NCBI GenBank assembly: GCA_016703945.1
Contig: JADJBC010000010.1
Location: 11,708-75,707 of the forward strand
Reading direction: 5' to 3'
Source of the DNA: Candidatus Aalborgicola danicus
GTDB lineage: Bacteria > Pseudomonadota > Gammaproteobacteria > Burkholderiales > Burkholderiaceae_C
Length of the DNA stretch: 64,000 nucleotides
How positions within the stretch are numbered: the first letter of the stretch is position 1; every line of letters starts with the position of its first letter. Both the position numbers and the translations under genes were made by a program. Shown here piece after piece: positions 9,252 through 18,285 of this stretch. The notes beneath the pieces were generated by a model. The model saw only the letters and a list, made by a program, of their open reading frames with translations. It had not been told where the DNA came from and searched no databases.

Positions 9252-10157
9252 TCACTTGAATGCCAGCGAGCGCTGGGTAATGAATTCGACCGCAAAATGG
9301 GCCATCAAGGAATAGCTTCTGCCCTTGAGCGACACAATGGCCATATCGGCAAACTGCGAGGGTATGTCGGTGACCTCCAGGCGGACCAGGCGCTTCTTGA
9401 CAACATCTTGCGCCGTGTCGGTGTCTGTCGAGCCAATCACCGTGTCGGTCGTTTCCGCCAGGATGCTGAGCAGGTTTAAATCATCGCACTCCACCGCCAA
9501 TGGCAGAGGCTTGCCGTTGCCCAATCCCATCAGGGCGCCCAACCCGACTTGTACCGACTCCGGCAAACGCACGCTGGCAAAGCCGTAGGGAAGTAGCGAC
9601 GCGGCAGTGACTGCGGCCTGCGCCAGCAAAGGGTGGCCCGCGCGCACATAAAAGCCGGCCGACAGCTTGGCAACACGGGTAATGGTCAGATCGGCGGCGG
9701 CAATGACATTGCGCACATCGGCCATGTAGAAATCCAGGTCTTCTGCGCGCAAATGTGCGGCCAGGTAATCTGCATTGTTGACTTCGACCCGGACGCACAC
9801 GCCGGGATAACGCGTGCGAATTTCGGTCAACAGCGGCGGCACCATGATCGCCGCCGGATAGGGACCGACACCAAAGCTCAGGTCACCCATCAAGCGCTCG
9901 CGGTACAGCCTGACATCCCTCTCCAGACAGCGGCTCTCAAACAGCAGTTTGCGGGCTCGTTCGACCACAAAGGCGCCTGCATCGGTACACGTTGCTTCCA
10001 GCGTACCCCGGTCAAACAGCTGCAAGCCCAACTCGTCTTCTGCGGCATGGATGCTACGGCTGAAGGCCGATTGGGTCAGATGGCACTGAACCGCCGCTCG
10101 CCCGAAATTGCGTGTATCCGCGAGGGTTACCAAGTGTTTGTAACGCTTCAAGTCCAT
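9252..10157 (-). CDS. LysR-family transcriptional regulator
   Basis: 301 residues, the usual LysR length. The N-terminal winged helix-turn-helix covers about 1-60 ('FGRAAVQCHLTQSAFSRSIHAAEDELGLQLFDR' in pieces). The rest is a periplasmic-binding-like effector domain beginning near 90 (LSFGVGPYPAAIMVPPLL). The gene is divergent from the sterol-desaturase-family gene at 10289, and the 131-bp gap contains a T-N11-A palindrome. That is the classic arrangement for a LysR regulator controlling its divergent neighbour. The effector is not predictable. Confidence 0.93.
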   Translation of the reverse strand: MDLKRYKHLVTLADTRNFGRAAVQCHLTQSAFSRSIHAAEDELGLQLFDRGTLEATCTDAGAFVVERARKLLFESRCLERDVRLYRERLMGDLSFGVGPYPAAIMVPPLLTEIRTRYPGVCVRVEVNNADYLAAHLRAEDLDFYMADVRNVIAAADLTITRVAKLSAGFYVRAGHPLLAQAAVTAASLLPYGFASVRLPESVQVGLGALMGLGNGKPLPLAVECDDLNLLSILAETTDTVIGSTDTDTAQDVVKKRLVRLEVTDIPSQFADMAIVSLKGRSYSLMAHFAVEFITQRSLAFK

Positions 10158-10180
10158 ATCGCGTAACCTTTGCTTCCATT

Positions 10181-10195
10181 ATGCAGCCACTGCAT
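10181..10195. promoter_or_regulatory. Candidate LysR operator (T-N11-A palindrome)
   Basis: ATGCAG-CCA-CTGCAT is a perfect 6-bp inverted repeat with a 3-nt spacer, which contains the T-N11-A spacing typical of LysR sites. It lies 24 nt upstream of the LysR start and about 94 nt upstream of the oxygenase start. Related half-sites (TGCATT, ATGCATT) follow within 30 nt. Confidence 0.5.
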
Positions 10196-10288
10196 TGATA
10201 TTGACGCAAAAATGCATTGGACGCAACGCCTTGGCCGAAGTCCAATCGCTTTGCTGAGACACCACCTACAAAATAAGGAGACAACACC

Positions 10289-11194
10289 GTGAATCCCATG
10301 GTCCAGAATGGATTGATCCTCACCGCCATGCTGGGCTTTGCCGGCATGGAATGGGCGTCACGACGCTACCAAGACACCGTCCATGCGGACGCCAACGACA
10401 CCAAGCTTGAACTGTTCATGTTCCTGAGCCTGGTGGCCATCGCGCAACCGTTCTCCATTCTGGTGACCAACACACTCTGCGGGTGGCTGATGCCTGCGCA
10501 AATGGGGGTGCTGGCCGACCTGCCCTGGTGGGCCATGTTCGGTCTGCTGCTGCTGTGCGACGACCTGACCCAATACCTGTGGCACCGCGCATCACACAGT
10601 CCGCTGCTGTGGCCGCTGCACCGCGCCCACCATAGCGCGACTTACATGAGCATCCGCGTCACGTACCGCAACAACTTTCTGTATTACATGCTGATGCCCG
10701 GTCTCTGGCTGGCTGGCGTGGCACTGTACCTGGGTTTCGGTACGGTCTATGCCTATTATTTCGTGTTGAAGGTCACCATCATTCTCGGTGCGCATTGCGC
10801 CTGGCGTTGGGACGAGTCGCTGTACCGTATCCCGGCCCTGCGTCCGCTCATGTGGGTGGTGCAACGCACCATTTCGACACCAGCCACCCATTGGGCACAT
10901 CACGCCATCACCAACACGGACGGCATTGGTCACTACAAAGGCAACTTCGGCAACATGCTCTTTCTCTGGGACGTACTTTTGGGCACCGCCCACATCACGC
11001 AAAAGTACCCCGCCGCGGTTGGCCTGCAGGGTGACCGCTTGTTCGGTCAGGAACGCTGGTACCACCAAATGTTCTTCCCCTTGCTGCAATCGGAGCGCGA
11101 GCACTCCGCCCTGCGCTTTGGGGGCGGTGAATACGCTGCCGAAGAAACCGGTAGCGACGCTGATGTACCTGCCACCAGTACTACCATGGCCTGA
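10289..11194 (+). CDS. Sterol desaturase / fatty acid hydroxylase family membrane oxygenase
   Basis: 301 residues with several hydrophobic segments (about 35-55, 73-93, 130-165). The three histidine clusters of the membrane di-iron hydroxylase superfamily are present: HRASH (99-103), HRAHH (111-115) and HWAHH (201-205), followed by the NFGNML..WD..LGT signature. The family hydroxylates or desaturates sterols, fatty acids or alkyl-lipids in the inner membrane using O2. The substrate cannot be told. The gene stands alone, divergent from a LysR gene that probably regulates it, with an AAGGAG ribosome site before the ATG. Confidence 0.88.
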   Translation: MNPMVQNGLILTAMLGFAGMEWASRRYQDTVHADANDTKLELFMFLSLVAIAQPFSILVTNTLCGWLMPAQMGVLADLPWWAMFGLLLLCDDLTQYLWHRASHSPLLWPLHRAHHSATYMSIRVTYRNNFLYYMLMPGLWLAGVALYLGFGTVYAYYFVLKVTIILGAHCAWRWDESLYRIPALRPLMWVVQRTISTPATHWAHHAITNTDGIGHYKGNFGNMLFLWDVLLGTAHITQKYPAAVGLQGDRLFGQERWYHQMFFPLLQSEREHSALRFGGGEYAAEETGSDADVPATSTTMA

Positions 11195-11242
11195 TTACAC
11201 CGGCGAGAGGAGTTGCGGGTTCCGCAATAACCTCGCCCGGGG

Positions 11243-12108
11243 TCAATCCACAAAGAAGTCCGGCAAGAAATTCCTGTTGCCCGGTGTCACCGCATAACGG
11301 TCCAGATCGGTGACGCCGTGCGCGGCCAGTACCGCGTCGTCGATGTAGAAGTTGCCGGTCTCAAACCCGCCATTGGTCAACACACAATAGGCCGCATCAG
11401 CCATGATCTCCGGCGTGCGGCACAACGCGATGTCCACGCCAGGAATCATCTGCATGGCGGCGGTGGCAATGGCGGTGCGCGGCCACAGGCTGTTGACGGC
11501 AATACCGAGCTTCTTGAACTCGCCCGCATGGCCGAGCGTGCACATGCTCATGCCGTACTTGGCCATGCTGTAGGCGGTGTGCGGCGCAAACCAGTGGGTC
11601 TGCATGGACAGGGGCGGCGACATGGTCAGCACCTGGGGCTTGCGCCCGGCGGCTGCGGACTTTTTGAGTTCGGGCAGGCAGGCCGCGGTGCACAGGTAAG
11701 TGCCGCGGGCATTGATGCCGTTCATCAAATCGAAGCGCTTCATCGGCGTGGCGTCGGTGTTGGTCAGGCTGATGGCGCTGGCGTTGTTGACCAGGATGTC
11801 GATGCCGCCAAAGGTCTGCACCGCCTGGGCCACCGCCGCGAACACCGCGTCATCGTCGCGGATGTCCACCGCCAACGGCAGCGCCTTGCCACCCGCCGCT
11901 TCAATCTCTTGTGCAGCGCTGTAGATGGTGCCCGGCAGCTTGGGATTGGCTTCGGTGGTCTTGGCCAGGATGACGATGTTGGCCCCGTCCGCGCCGCGCG
12001 TTTGGCAATGGCCAGGCCAATGCCGCGCGAGGCGCCGGTGATGAACAGGGTCTTGCCTTTGAGGTTGCCCGCCGAGGGCGTGGACGCTAAAGCGGTGCTG
12101 GTATTCAT
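11243..12108 (-). CDS. Short-chain dehydrogenase (HSDL2-like), one frameshift near 11991
   Basis: The start at 12108 opens a protein with a Rossmann motif (TLFITGASRGIGLAIAKRAAR). The frame breaks at about 11991, inside a GC-rich run, and continues in another frame as DGANIVILAKTTEANPKL, with NNAS, a Tyr/Lys active site (YSMAKYGMS) and a tail reaching 11243. Restoring one C gives an uninterrupted protein of about 288 residues. By family this is an NAD(P)-dependent SDR close to hydroxysteroid dehydrogenase-like protein 2. It lies at the 3' end of the beta-oxidation cluster on the same strand. The break is more likely a sequencing error than decay, because both halves keep all motifs. Confidence 0.82.
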
Positions 12109-12133
12109 GCGGTCTCCGGGAGGGTCGCAAATA

Positions 12134-12190
12134 AAATGCTACTATTTTGATAGCTGTTTACGCAATGTTTACGTGGGCTAGAGGCCTATT
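12134..12190 (+). repeat. Dispersed Comamonadaceae-type repeat, copy A
   Basis: Contains the core GATAGCTG, CGCAATGTTTACG and GGGCTAGAGGCC. It resembles copies at 25405, 27026, 47252, 50626 and 61978. This copy sits just upstream of the SDR start at 12108. Confidence 0.75.
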
Positions 12191-12240
12191 TCGCTCTGAG
12201 AATTTTGCAAAACAGGCTTTCCAGAGGTGTGAATCATGTC

Positions 12241-13005
12241 TCAGATTTTAGAAAAGTCCGGTTTGCGCTTCTCCAGGAAGGCGGTAAACGCCTCCCTGGC
12301 TGCGGGCTCCTGCAACAGGCGGGCAAAGCTCTCGCCCTCCTCGGCCATTTGCGCCAGCACCTGGGCCATCTGGCCCTTCTTCATCAGGCGCTTGGTCTCG
12401 ACCAGCGAACCCAGTGGCTTGGCCGCCAGCTTGCGGGCCTGGGCCTGGGCCATGCCATTCACTTCGGTGGGCGGCACGATGCGGTTGACCAGCCCCACTT
12501 CCAGCGCGGCCTCGGCCATGAAGGGTTCGCCCAGCAGCAGCGCCTCGGCCGCGCGGTGGTAGCCCATCATCTGCGGCACCAGCAGGCTGGACGCGGCCTC
12601 GGGGCACAGGCCCAGGTTCACAAAGGGCATGGAGAACGCGGCGTTGTCGCCGGCGTAGACCAGGTCGCAGTGGAACAGCAGCGTGGTGCCAATGCCCACG
12701 GCTGGCCCGCAGACGGCGGCGATGACGGGTTTGGGGTGCGATGCAATGGCGCGCAGGAACTGGAACACCGGCGATTCCTGCGTGGACGGCTTGCGCTGCA
12801 GAAAGTCGCCAATGTCGTTGCCGGCGCTGAACACCGTGATATCGCCCTGGATGACGGTGACGCAAATGGTGGGGTCATTCCTCGCCTGCTCCAGCCCATC
12901 GGCCATGGCGGCATACATGGGAGGGGTAAAGGAGTTCTTTTTCTCCACCCGGTTGATGGTGAGGGTCAATACGCCGTCGGCGATGTGGGTCAGGATGTCG
13001 TTCAT
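12241..13005 (-). CDS. Enoyl-CoA hydratase/isomerase family protein
   Basis: 254 residues, normal crotonase length. It has the oxyanion-hole region (VFSAGNDIGDF, about 58-68) and GPAVGIGTTLLFHCDLVYA. The catalytic-Glu region is LGLCPEAASSLL (about 133-144). The second Glu position of true hydratases is less clear, so isomerase or another crotonase chemistry is possible. It lies within the fatty-acid oxidation cluster, between the thioesterase and the SDR, all on the minus strand. A REP-like repeat sits in the 69-nt gap upstream. Confidence 0.9.
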   Translation of the reverse strand: MNDILTHIADGVLTLTINRVEKKNSFTPPMYAAMADGLEQARNDPTICVTVIQGDITVFSAGNDIGDFLQRKPSTQESPVFQFLRAIASHPKPVIAAVCGPAVGIGTTLLFHCDLVYAGDNAAFSMPFVNLGLCPEAASSLLVPQMMGYHRAAEALLLGEPFMAEAALEVGLVNRIVPPTEVNGMAQAQARKLAAKPLGSLVETKRLMKKGQMAQVLAQMAEEGESFARLLQEPAAREAFTAFLEKRKPDFSKI

Positions 13006-13020
13006 CGAGTGTCTTTCTAA

Positions 13021-13070
13021 TCAGCTGAGGACAGAGCTTGCCGCTGCGCGGCTGCGGTCTGTCCCGCAAA
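13021..13070. repeat. REP-like hairpin repeat, single copy
   Basis: Same unit as the triple array at 18286-18456: GAGGACAGAGCTTG at the left and TGCGGTCTGTCCCGCAA at the right. GGACAGA pairs with TCTGTCC, so the RNA can fold into a hairpin. It is intercistronic, between the thioesterase and enoyl-CoA hydratase genes. Confidence 0.75.
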
Positions 13071-13074
13071 CATA

Positions 13075-13881
13075 TTAATTCTTGTAGTACACGAGTTGTT
13101 GCGTGGTGGCCAGCAGCACGCCAGCCTCGTTCCACAGCTGCGCCGTGTGGTCGAAGTAGCCGTTGCGAAAGGCCTGTGCCCGGGCCTGGGCCAGCAGGTA
13201 GCTGCTGCCGCTGGCCTGCAGTTGGGCGCTGTCGGCGTGGAAGTACACGGTCATCGTCACCGTGCCCACCGGCACCAGCGTGGCACGGCGCACAAACACG
13301 CGGGGGAAGAACACGTCCGACAGCGCGGTGAGCGAGGCAAAGTCCAGCGGACGCGGCGGGTTATCGCGCACCCACAGTTGCGTCAGGCTGGCGTCGCCAC
13401 TGCCGTCCCACACCGTGGGCATGGCACCGGCGATGGGGCGCATGTCGTAGCGCTTGACCCACTCCATGGGCATGGGGCCCTGGCCGTGCGGCGTTTCCTG
13501 CGGCGGCGGGCATTGGGGCATGGCCTCTTCATCCAGGCTCCAGGTCTCGCGGCGGAGCGCGGTGAAGGCGGTGCCGGTCAGCACGGCCTCACCGCTTTGC
13601 AGCACCTCAATGATCCAGTGCTGGGTGGAGCGGTTGGTGCGCGCGGCGCGGGCCTGCACAGTGAATGGCCCATGCGCCAAGGCAGCCGCGAAGTTGATGG
13701 TCAGCGACACCGGCTCGCCCAGGCGGTCCGGGTGCAGCAACACGGCGTTCATCATCTGCGCGGCACTGATGCCGCCAAACGGCCCCACCATGTTGGCATA
13801 GGCAGCGCTGGTGTGGCCGGCAAAGCTGCCGTCACTCTGTAGTTTCAGGGCAATCGCCTGGTCAAAAGCATGGCTGGTCAA
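13075..13881 (-). CDS. Acyl-CoA thioesterase family protein (double hotdog, TesB-like)
   Basis: 268 residues. Features of the TesB-like thioesterase superfamily are the N-terminal hotdog half (GPFGGISAAQMMNAVL, about 32-47, with VSLTINFAAAL) and the C-terminal half ending in WNEAGVLLATTQQLVYY. By family it hydrolyses acyl-CoA to free acid and CoA, probably in the cytoplasm. It follows the thiolase gene on the same strand. A Rho-independent terminator lies between the two, so its expression may be partly separate. Confidence 0.83.
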   Translation of the reverse strand: MTSHAFDQAIALKLQSDGSFAGHTSAAYANMVGPFGGISAAQMMNAVLLHPDRLGEPVSLTINFAAALAHGPFTVQARAARTNRSTQHWIIEVLQSGEAVLTGTAFTALRRETWSLDEEAMPQCPPPQETPHGQGPMPMEWVKRYDMRPIAGAMPTVWDGSGDASLTQLWVRDNPPRPLDFASLTALSDVFFPRVFVRRATLVPVGTVTMTVYFHADSAQLQASGSSYLLAQARAQAFRNGYFDHTAQLWNEAGVLLATTQQLVYYKN

Positions 13882-13892
13882 GAACGGTCTCC

Positions 13893-13924
13893 AAAATAAA
13901 AAAAGGCCACCGGCAGGTGACCTT
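13893..13924 (-). terminator. Rho-independent terminator after the thiolase gene
   Basis: On the minus strand, AAGGTCACC-TGCC-GGTGGCCTT forms a 9-bp stem (one G-T pair) followed by a long T run (TTTTTTTATTTT). It lies 25 nt downstream of the thiolase stop and just upstream of the thioesterase start. Confidence 0.8.
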
Positions 13925-13949
13925 GGGGGTGAGGCCTGATCCGTTGCGA

Positions 13950-15143
13950 TCAGACGCGCTCAAAAATCCCGGCAGCGCCTTGACCGGTGCCCACGCACAT
14001 GGTCACCATGCCGTACTTCAGATTATGGCGACGCAATGCGTGAATCACTGTCGCGGCCCGGATAGCACCGGTGGCGCCCAGCGGGTGACCCAGGGCGATA
14101 GCGCCGCCCATGGGATTGACCTTGGATGGGTCCAGTCCCAGCGTATTGACCACCGCCAGCGACTGGGCGGCAAAGGCCTCGTTCAGTTCGAACCAGTCGA
14201 TGTCGCTGTGCTGCAAACCGGCGTAGCGCAGGGCGGCGGGAATCGCCTCGATCGGGCCAATACCCATGATGTCGGGCGGCACACCACGCGCGGCGTAGGA
14301 CACGAAGCGCGCCAGCGGTGTCAGACCGAACTGCTTGACCGCCTTTTCGCTGGCCAATATCAATGCGCCAGCACCGTCACTGGTCTGCGAGCTGTTGCCG
14401 GCGGTGACGCTGCCACGTGCGGCAAACACCGGACGCAGTTTGGCCAGGGCTTCCAGCGTGGTCTCGGGTCGGGGGCCTTCGTCCAGGCTCACGGTGCGCG
14501 TGCGGGTGGATACCTCACCCGTAGCCAGGTCGGGTATACGTTCGATGACATCGATGGGGGTGATCTCGTTGGTGAACTCACCCGCCTGCTGGGCCCGGAC
14601 AGCCCGCAGATGGGACTCGAGCGCAAAGGCATCCTGCGCCTCGCGGCTCACCTTCCACTGCTGTGCTACCTTCTCGGCAGTTAGGCCCATGCCGTAGGCG
14701 ATGCCAATGTTCTCGTCACGCTCAAAGATCGCGGGGTTGAACGAAACCTTGTTGCCCCCCATGGGCACCATGCTCATGGACTCAGCACCACCTGCAATCA
14801 TCACGTCGGCCTCGCCCACGCGGATGCGGTCGGCGGCCATCTGGATGGCGGTCACGCCGGAGGCGCAGAAGCGGTTGACGGTGACGCCGCCCACCGGGTG
14901 GGCAAAGGCCAGGCCGGTGGCGATGCGGGCCATGTTCATGCCCTGCTCACCTTCGGGGAAGGAGCAGCCGATGATGGCGTCTTCAATCGCCTTGGGGTCC
15001 AGCGTGGGCACCTGCAGCATGGCGCTGCGGATGGCGGCCACCAGCAGTTCGTCGGGGCGAGTGTTGCGGAAGTAGCCACGGCCGGAACGGCCGATGGGCG
15101 TGCGGGTGGCGGCAACAATGTAGGCGTCTTGCACTTGTTTCAT
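13950..15143 (-). CDS. Acetyl-CoA C-acyltransferase (3-ketoacyl-CoA thiolase)
   Basis: 397 residues, the normal thiolase length. The nucleophilic Cys is in NRFCASGV (C93), the catalytic His region is ALGHPLGATGAI, and the second catalytic Cys is in CVGTGQGAAGIFE. By family it performs the last step of beta-oxidation, splitting 3-ketoacyl-CoA with CoA. It lies 36 nt downstream of the DUF4442 gene and close behind the bifunctional HCDH/ECH gene, its pathway partner. It is FadA-like by role, but FadA versus a paralogue cannot be decided from sequence alone. Confidence 0.94.
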   Translation of the reverse strand: MKQVQDAYIVAATRTPIGRSGRGYFRNTRPDELLVAAIRSAMLQVPTLDPKAIEDAIIGCSFPEGEQGMNMARIATGLAFAHPVGGVTVNRFCASGVTAIQMAADRIRVGEADVMIAGGAESMSMVPMGGNKVSFNPAIFERDENIGIAYGMGLTAEKVAQQWKVSREAQDAFALESHLRAVRAQQAGEFTNEITPIDVIERIPDLATGEVSTRTRTVSLDEGPRPETTLEALAKLRPVFAARGSVTAGNSSQTSDGAGALILASEKAVKQFGLTPLARFVSYAARGVPPDIMGIGPIEAIPAALRYAGLQHSDIDWFELNEAFAAQSLAVVNTLGLDPSKVNPMGGAIALGHPLGATGAIRAATVIHALRRHNLKYGMVTMCVGTGQGAAGIFERV

Positions 15144-15179
15144 GGAGTAACTCCTTTGGGATTCTTGAGTGGCCCTGGC

Positions 15180-15713
15180 TCAAGCCGGGGCGCTGGCTGG
15201 GGTGGGTTGCGTCGACTTCTTAGCCGGTACCCAGGCCCAGATGAATTCACACACAATGGGCTGTTCGCCCGAGGCATCGGTCACGGTCACGGGGACCACC
15301 ACCTCGCCCTTGTCCTGGCTCTGCATCAGCTTGCGCTGCTGCGCGCTCAAATGCGCCACGGCCCGCATGTCGCCCTGGGTGCGGCGTTTGAACTGCACCT
15401 TGAGTTCCTTGGCCAGCGGCAGGCAGTCGTCGCGCACATTCATGCCCACCACCATGCCGGTGGCGGTTTCGGCCAGCAGCGTCATGGCCGCGGCATGCAC
15501 GCCCTGGATGTGGTTCTGCACGCGGCGCTGGTTGGCAATGGCGATTTCCACCTTCTCAGGTGTCATCACGGCAAAGTCCAGACGCGCCGTACCGGTAAAG
15601 GGCACGGCACGGCGCAGTACCAAGTTGCGCAGATGCGGGCGCAGCGGTGCGGGCACGATGTCCAGCCGTGCCAGCGTGCGCGTCAATCGGTTGGGTCGAG
15701 ATTCGTTAGTCAT
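15180..15713 (-). CDS. DUF4442/PaaI-like hotdog-fold protein
   Basis: 177 residues. A hotdog-fold pattern is visible: VQNHIQGVHAAAMTLLAETATGMVVGMNV (in sections), then LKVQFKRRTQGDMRAVAHL and PVTVTDASGEQPIVCEFIWAWVP. It matches DUF4442-type putative thioesterases or acyl-CoA-binding hotdogs. Its position between the bifunctional enzyme and thiolase suggests a role in fatty acyl-CoA turnover. No catalytic assignment is made. Confidence 0.8.
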   Translation of the reverse strand: MTNESRPNRLTRTLARLDIVPAPLRPHLRNLVLRRAVPFTGTARLDFAVMTPEKVEIAIANQRRVQNHIQGVHAAAMTLLAETATGMVVGMNVRDDCLPLAKELKVQFKRRTQGDMRAVAHLSAQQRKLMQSQDKGEVVVPVTVTDASGEQPIVCEFIWAWVPAKKSTQPTPASAPA

Positions 15714-15863
15714 GGGTTCTCCGTAGAACGAAGTTCGTGGCTGAGGAAGCGTAGCGAGCAGCTGTCAGGCTAGGCGGACGGAGCACAGACACCGGAACGT
15801 ACTTCTGTACGTGAGGATGGCGAGCACCGCCCAACGACGCATGACAGTTGCGCAGTAGCTTCA
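15714..15863. other. Intergenic region with a small hairpin
   Basis: 150 bp within the beta-oxidation cluster. ACGTAC-TTCT-GTACGT (15797-15812) is a perfect 6-bp hairpin, and GAACGAAGTTCG (15727-15738) is another palindrome. No ORF is convincing. It may be an intercistronic repeat or RNA-processing element. Confidence 0.4.
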
Positions 15864-18263
15864 TCAGTTACGAACCGGCTTGCCGGTGGACATCATGCCC
15901 ATGATCCGCTCTTGCGTCTTGGGATGGACCAGCAGGCTGCAGAAGGCCTTGCGCTCCATGGCCATGACGTATTCTTCGCTGACCAGGGTGCCGGCATCCA
16001 ACTGGCCACCACACACCACCTCGGCAATCAGCTTGCCAATGTGAAAATCGTGCGCGCTGATGAAACCACCGTCCCGCATATTGACCAGCTGCGCCGTGAT
16101 CGTGGCGATGCCACTGCGGCCGGCCACGGGGAACAGGCGCTTGTGCGGTGCACGGTAGCCGCTGGCAAACATCGCCTTGGCCTCGTTGATGGCGACAAAC
16201 AACAGTTCGTCCTTGTGCGGCACGATCACGTCACTCTCCAGCAGGTAGCCCAGCTTGCGGCTTTCCAGCGCGCTGGTACCCACTTTGGCCATGGCGGCGC
16301 CAGTGAAACCTTCGGTCAGGAAGGGCAGCACGTCCTTGGAAGTGGACTGCGCCATGTTCTCCGCCGCACGGCGGGCGATGTAGGTCAGGCCACCGGCACC
16401 AGGCACCAGGCCCACGCCGACTTCGACCAAACCGATGTAGCTCTCCATGGCCGCGACGCGTTTGCCGGAGTACACGGCCATTTCGCAACCGCCACCCAAG
16501 GCCAGGCCGCGGATCGCGGAGACGGTTGGCACATTGGCATAACGCAGTTTCAGCATCACGCGCTGCAGCTCGGCCGCCGCGCCGTCAATGGCCTTGGCGC
16601 CGCCCATCATGAAGGCGGGCAGCATGGACTGCAGGTCGGCACCGGCGGAGAACATCTCGTCGGGCGACCAGATGACCAAACCCTGGTAGTCCTTCTCGGC
16701 CAGGTCAATGGCCTTGTCCAGGCCTTCCATGACACCGGCGCCAATGGCGTGCATCTTGGTCTTGATGCTGGCGATGATGACCTCGTCGTCCAGCGTCCAC
16801 AGGCGGATGGCTTCGTCCTCGTGCAGCGTCTTGCCGGCCGTCGCAGCCGATGCGGCATTGGCGCCCAACACGCTCTCAGGGAAGTGCTGGCGGGCATAGA
16901 CCGGCAGGCTGCGGGGGGCCACAAACTTGCCGGTGGTGGGGTTCCACGAACCGGCGGGTGTGTGCACACCACCAGCATCGGCCACCGGGCCCTTGAACAC
17001 CCATTCGGGCAGCGGTGCCTTGCACAGCGCTTTACCGGCTTCGATGTCTTCCTGAACCATCTTCGCCACTTCCAGCCAACCGGCTTCTTGCCACAGCTCG
17101 AACGGGCCCTGCTGCATGCCAAAGCCCCAGCGCATGCAGAAGTCCACGTCGCGGGCGTTGTCGGCAATACTGGCCAGATGCACAGCCGCGTAGTGGAAGG
17201 CATTGCGCAGAATGGCCCACAGGAATTGGCCCTGCTTGCCCTCGGAATTGCGCAGCAATTTCAGGCGTTCTGCGGCGGGCTTCTTCAGCATGCGGGCATA
17301 GACTTCGTCGGCTTTTTCAGCGGCGGGCACGTACTCTTTGCTGCCCAGATCAAAGCGCAGCACATCGCGGCCGACCTTCTTGAAAAAGCCAGCCTTGGTC
17401 TTCTGGCCCAGGTTGCCCATCTCCAGTAGGGTCTTGAGGACGGCGGGGGTCTCGAAACTCGCGTAGAACGGATCGGTCTCCAGGCTCAGCGTGTCCTGCA
17501 GCGTCTTGATCACGTGGGCCATGGTGTCCAGACCCACCACGTCGGCGGTGCGGAAGGTGCCACTGGATGCGCGGCCCAGTTTCTTGCCGGTCAGGTCATC
17601 GACCACGTCGTAGGTTAGGCCGAAGTTTTCGACTTCCTTCATCGTGGCCAACATGCCGGCAATACCGACGCGGTTGGCGATGAAGTTGGGGGAATCCTTG
17701 GCGTGCACCACGCCCTTGCCCAGGTTGCTGGTGACAAAAGCTTCCAGGTCGTCCAGTACCTGTGGCAGCGTGGTGGGCGTGTTGATCAGCTCCACCAGCG
17801 CCATGTAGCGGGGCGGGTTGAAGAAGTGGATGCCGCAGAAGCGCGGCTTGATTTCTTCCGGCAGCGCTTCCGACAGCTTGGTGATCGACAAGCCGGAGGT
17901 GTTGGATGCGACGATGGCGTGCGGCGCGACAAAGGGCGCGATCTTCTTGTACAGATCCAGCTTCCAGTCCATGCGCTCGGCAATGGCCTCGATGATCAGG
18001 TCGCACTCGCCCAGCACATCCATGTGCTCTTCATAGTTGGCCTGCTGGATCAGCACCGCATCATCGGCCACGCCCAAAGGCGCGGGCTTGAGCTTCTTCA
18101 GATTGTCGATGGCCTTGGTGACGATTCCGTTCTTGGGGCCTTCTTTGGCGGGCAGATCGAACAGCACCACCGGCACCTTGACATTGACCAGATGGGCCGC
18201 GATTTGTGCGCCCATTACGCCAGCACCGAGTACGGCGACTTTTTTGACTTGGAAACGGGACAT
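15864..18263 (-). CDS. 3-hydroxyacyl-CoA dehydrogenase / enoyl-CoA hydratase (bifunctional)
   Basis: 799 residues from the ATG at 18263, chosen because AGAGG lies 7 nt upstream. An in-frame ATG 15 nt earlier lacks this. The N terminus is a Rossmann fold (VAVLGAGVMG, residues ~9-18), then HCDH domains with NTSGLSITKLSE, FCGIHFFNPPRYMALVE and SPNFIANRVG. The C-terminal part is a crotonase domain (FSAGADLQSML, LALGGGCEMAVYS, VGLVPGAGG). This dehydrogenase-first order is the reverse of E. coli FadB and matches the longer FadN/FadB-type family. It performs hydration and NAD-dependent oxidation in beta-oxidation. It lies between a REP-like triple array and the DUF4442-thiolase pair. Confidence 0.92.
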   Translation of the reverse strand: MSRFQVKKVAVLGAGVMGAQIAAHLVNVKVPVVLFDLPAKEGPKNGIVTKAIDNLKKLKPAPLGVADDAVLIQQANYEEHMDVLGECDLIIEAIAERMDWKLDLYKKIAPFVAPHAIVASNTSGLSITKLSEALPEEIKPRFCGIHFFNPPRYMALVELINTPTTLPQVLDDLEAFVTSNLGKGVVHAKDSPNFIANRVGIAGMLATMKEVENFGLTYDVVDDLTGKKLGRASSGTFRTADVVGLDTMAHVIKTLQDTLSLETDPFYASFETPAVLKTLLEMGNLGQKTKAGFFKKVGRDVLRFDLGSKEYVPAAEKADEVYARMLKKPAAERLKLLRNSEGKQGQFLWAILRNAFHYAAVHLASIADNARDVDFCMRWGFGMQQGPFELWQEAGWLEVAKMVQEDIEAGKALCKAPLPEWVFKGPVADAGGVHTPAGSWNPTTGKFVAPRSLPVYARQHFPESVLGANAASAATAGKTLHEDEAIRLWTLDDEVIIASIKTKMHAIGAGVMEGLDKAIDLAEKDYQGLVIWSPDEMFSAGADLQSMLPAFMMGGAKAIDGAAAELQRVMLKLRYANVPTVSAIRGLALGGGCEMAVYSGKRVAAMESYIGLVEVGVGLVPGAGGLTYIARRAAENMAQSTSKDVLPFLTEGFTGAAMAKVGTSALESRKLGYLLESDVIVPHKDELLFVAINEAKAMFASGYRAPHKRLFPVAGRSGIATITAQLVNMRDGGFISAHDFHIGKLIAEVVCGGQLDAGTLVSEEYVMAMERKAFCSLLVHPKTQERIMGMMSTGKPVRN

Positions 18264-18285
18264 AAAAGTTCCTCTCATTTAATCA

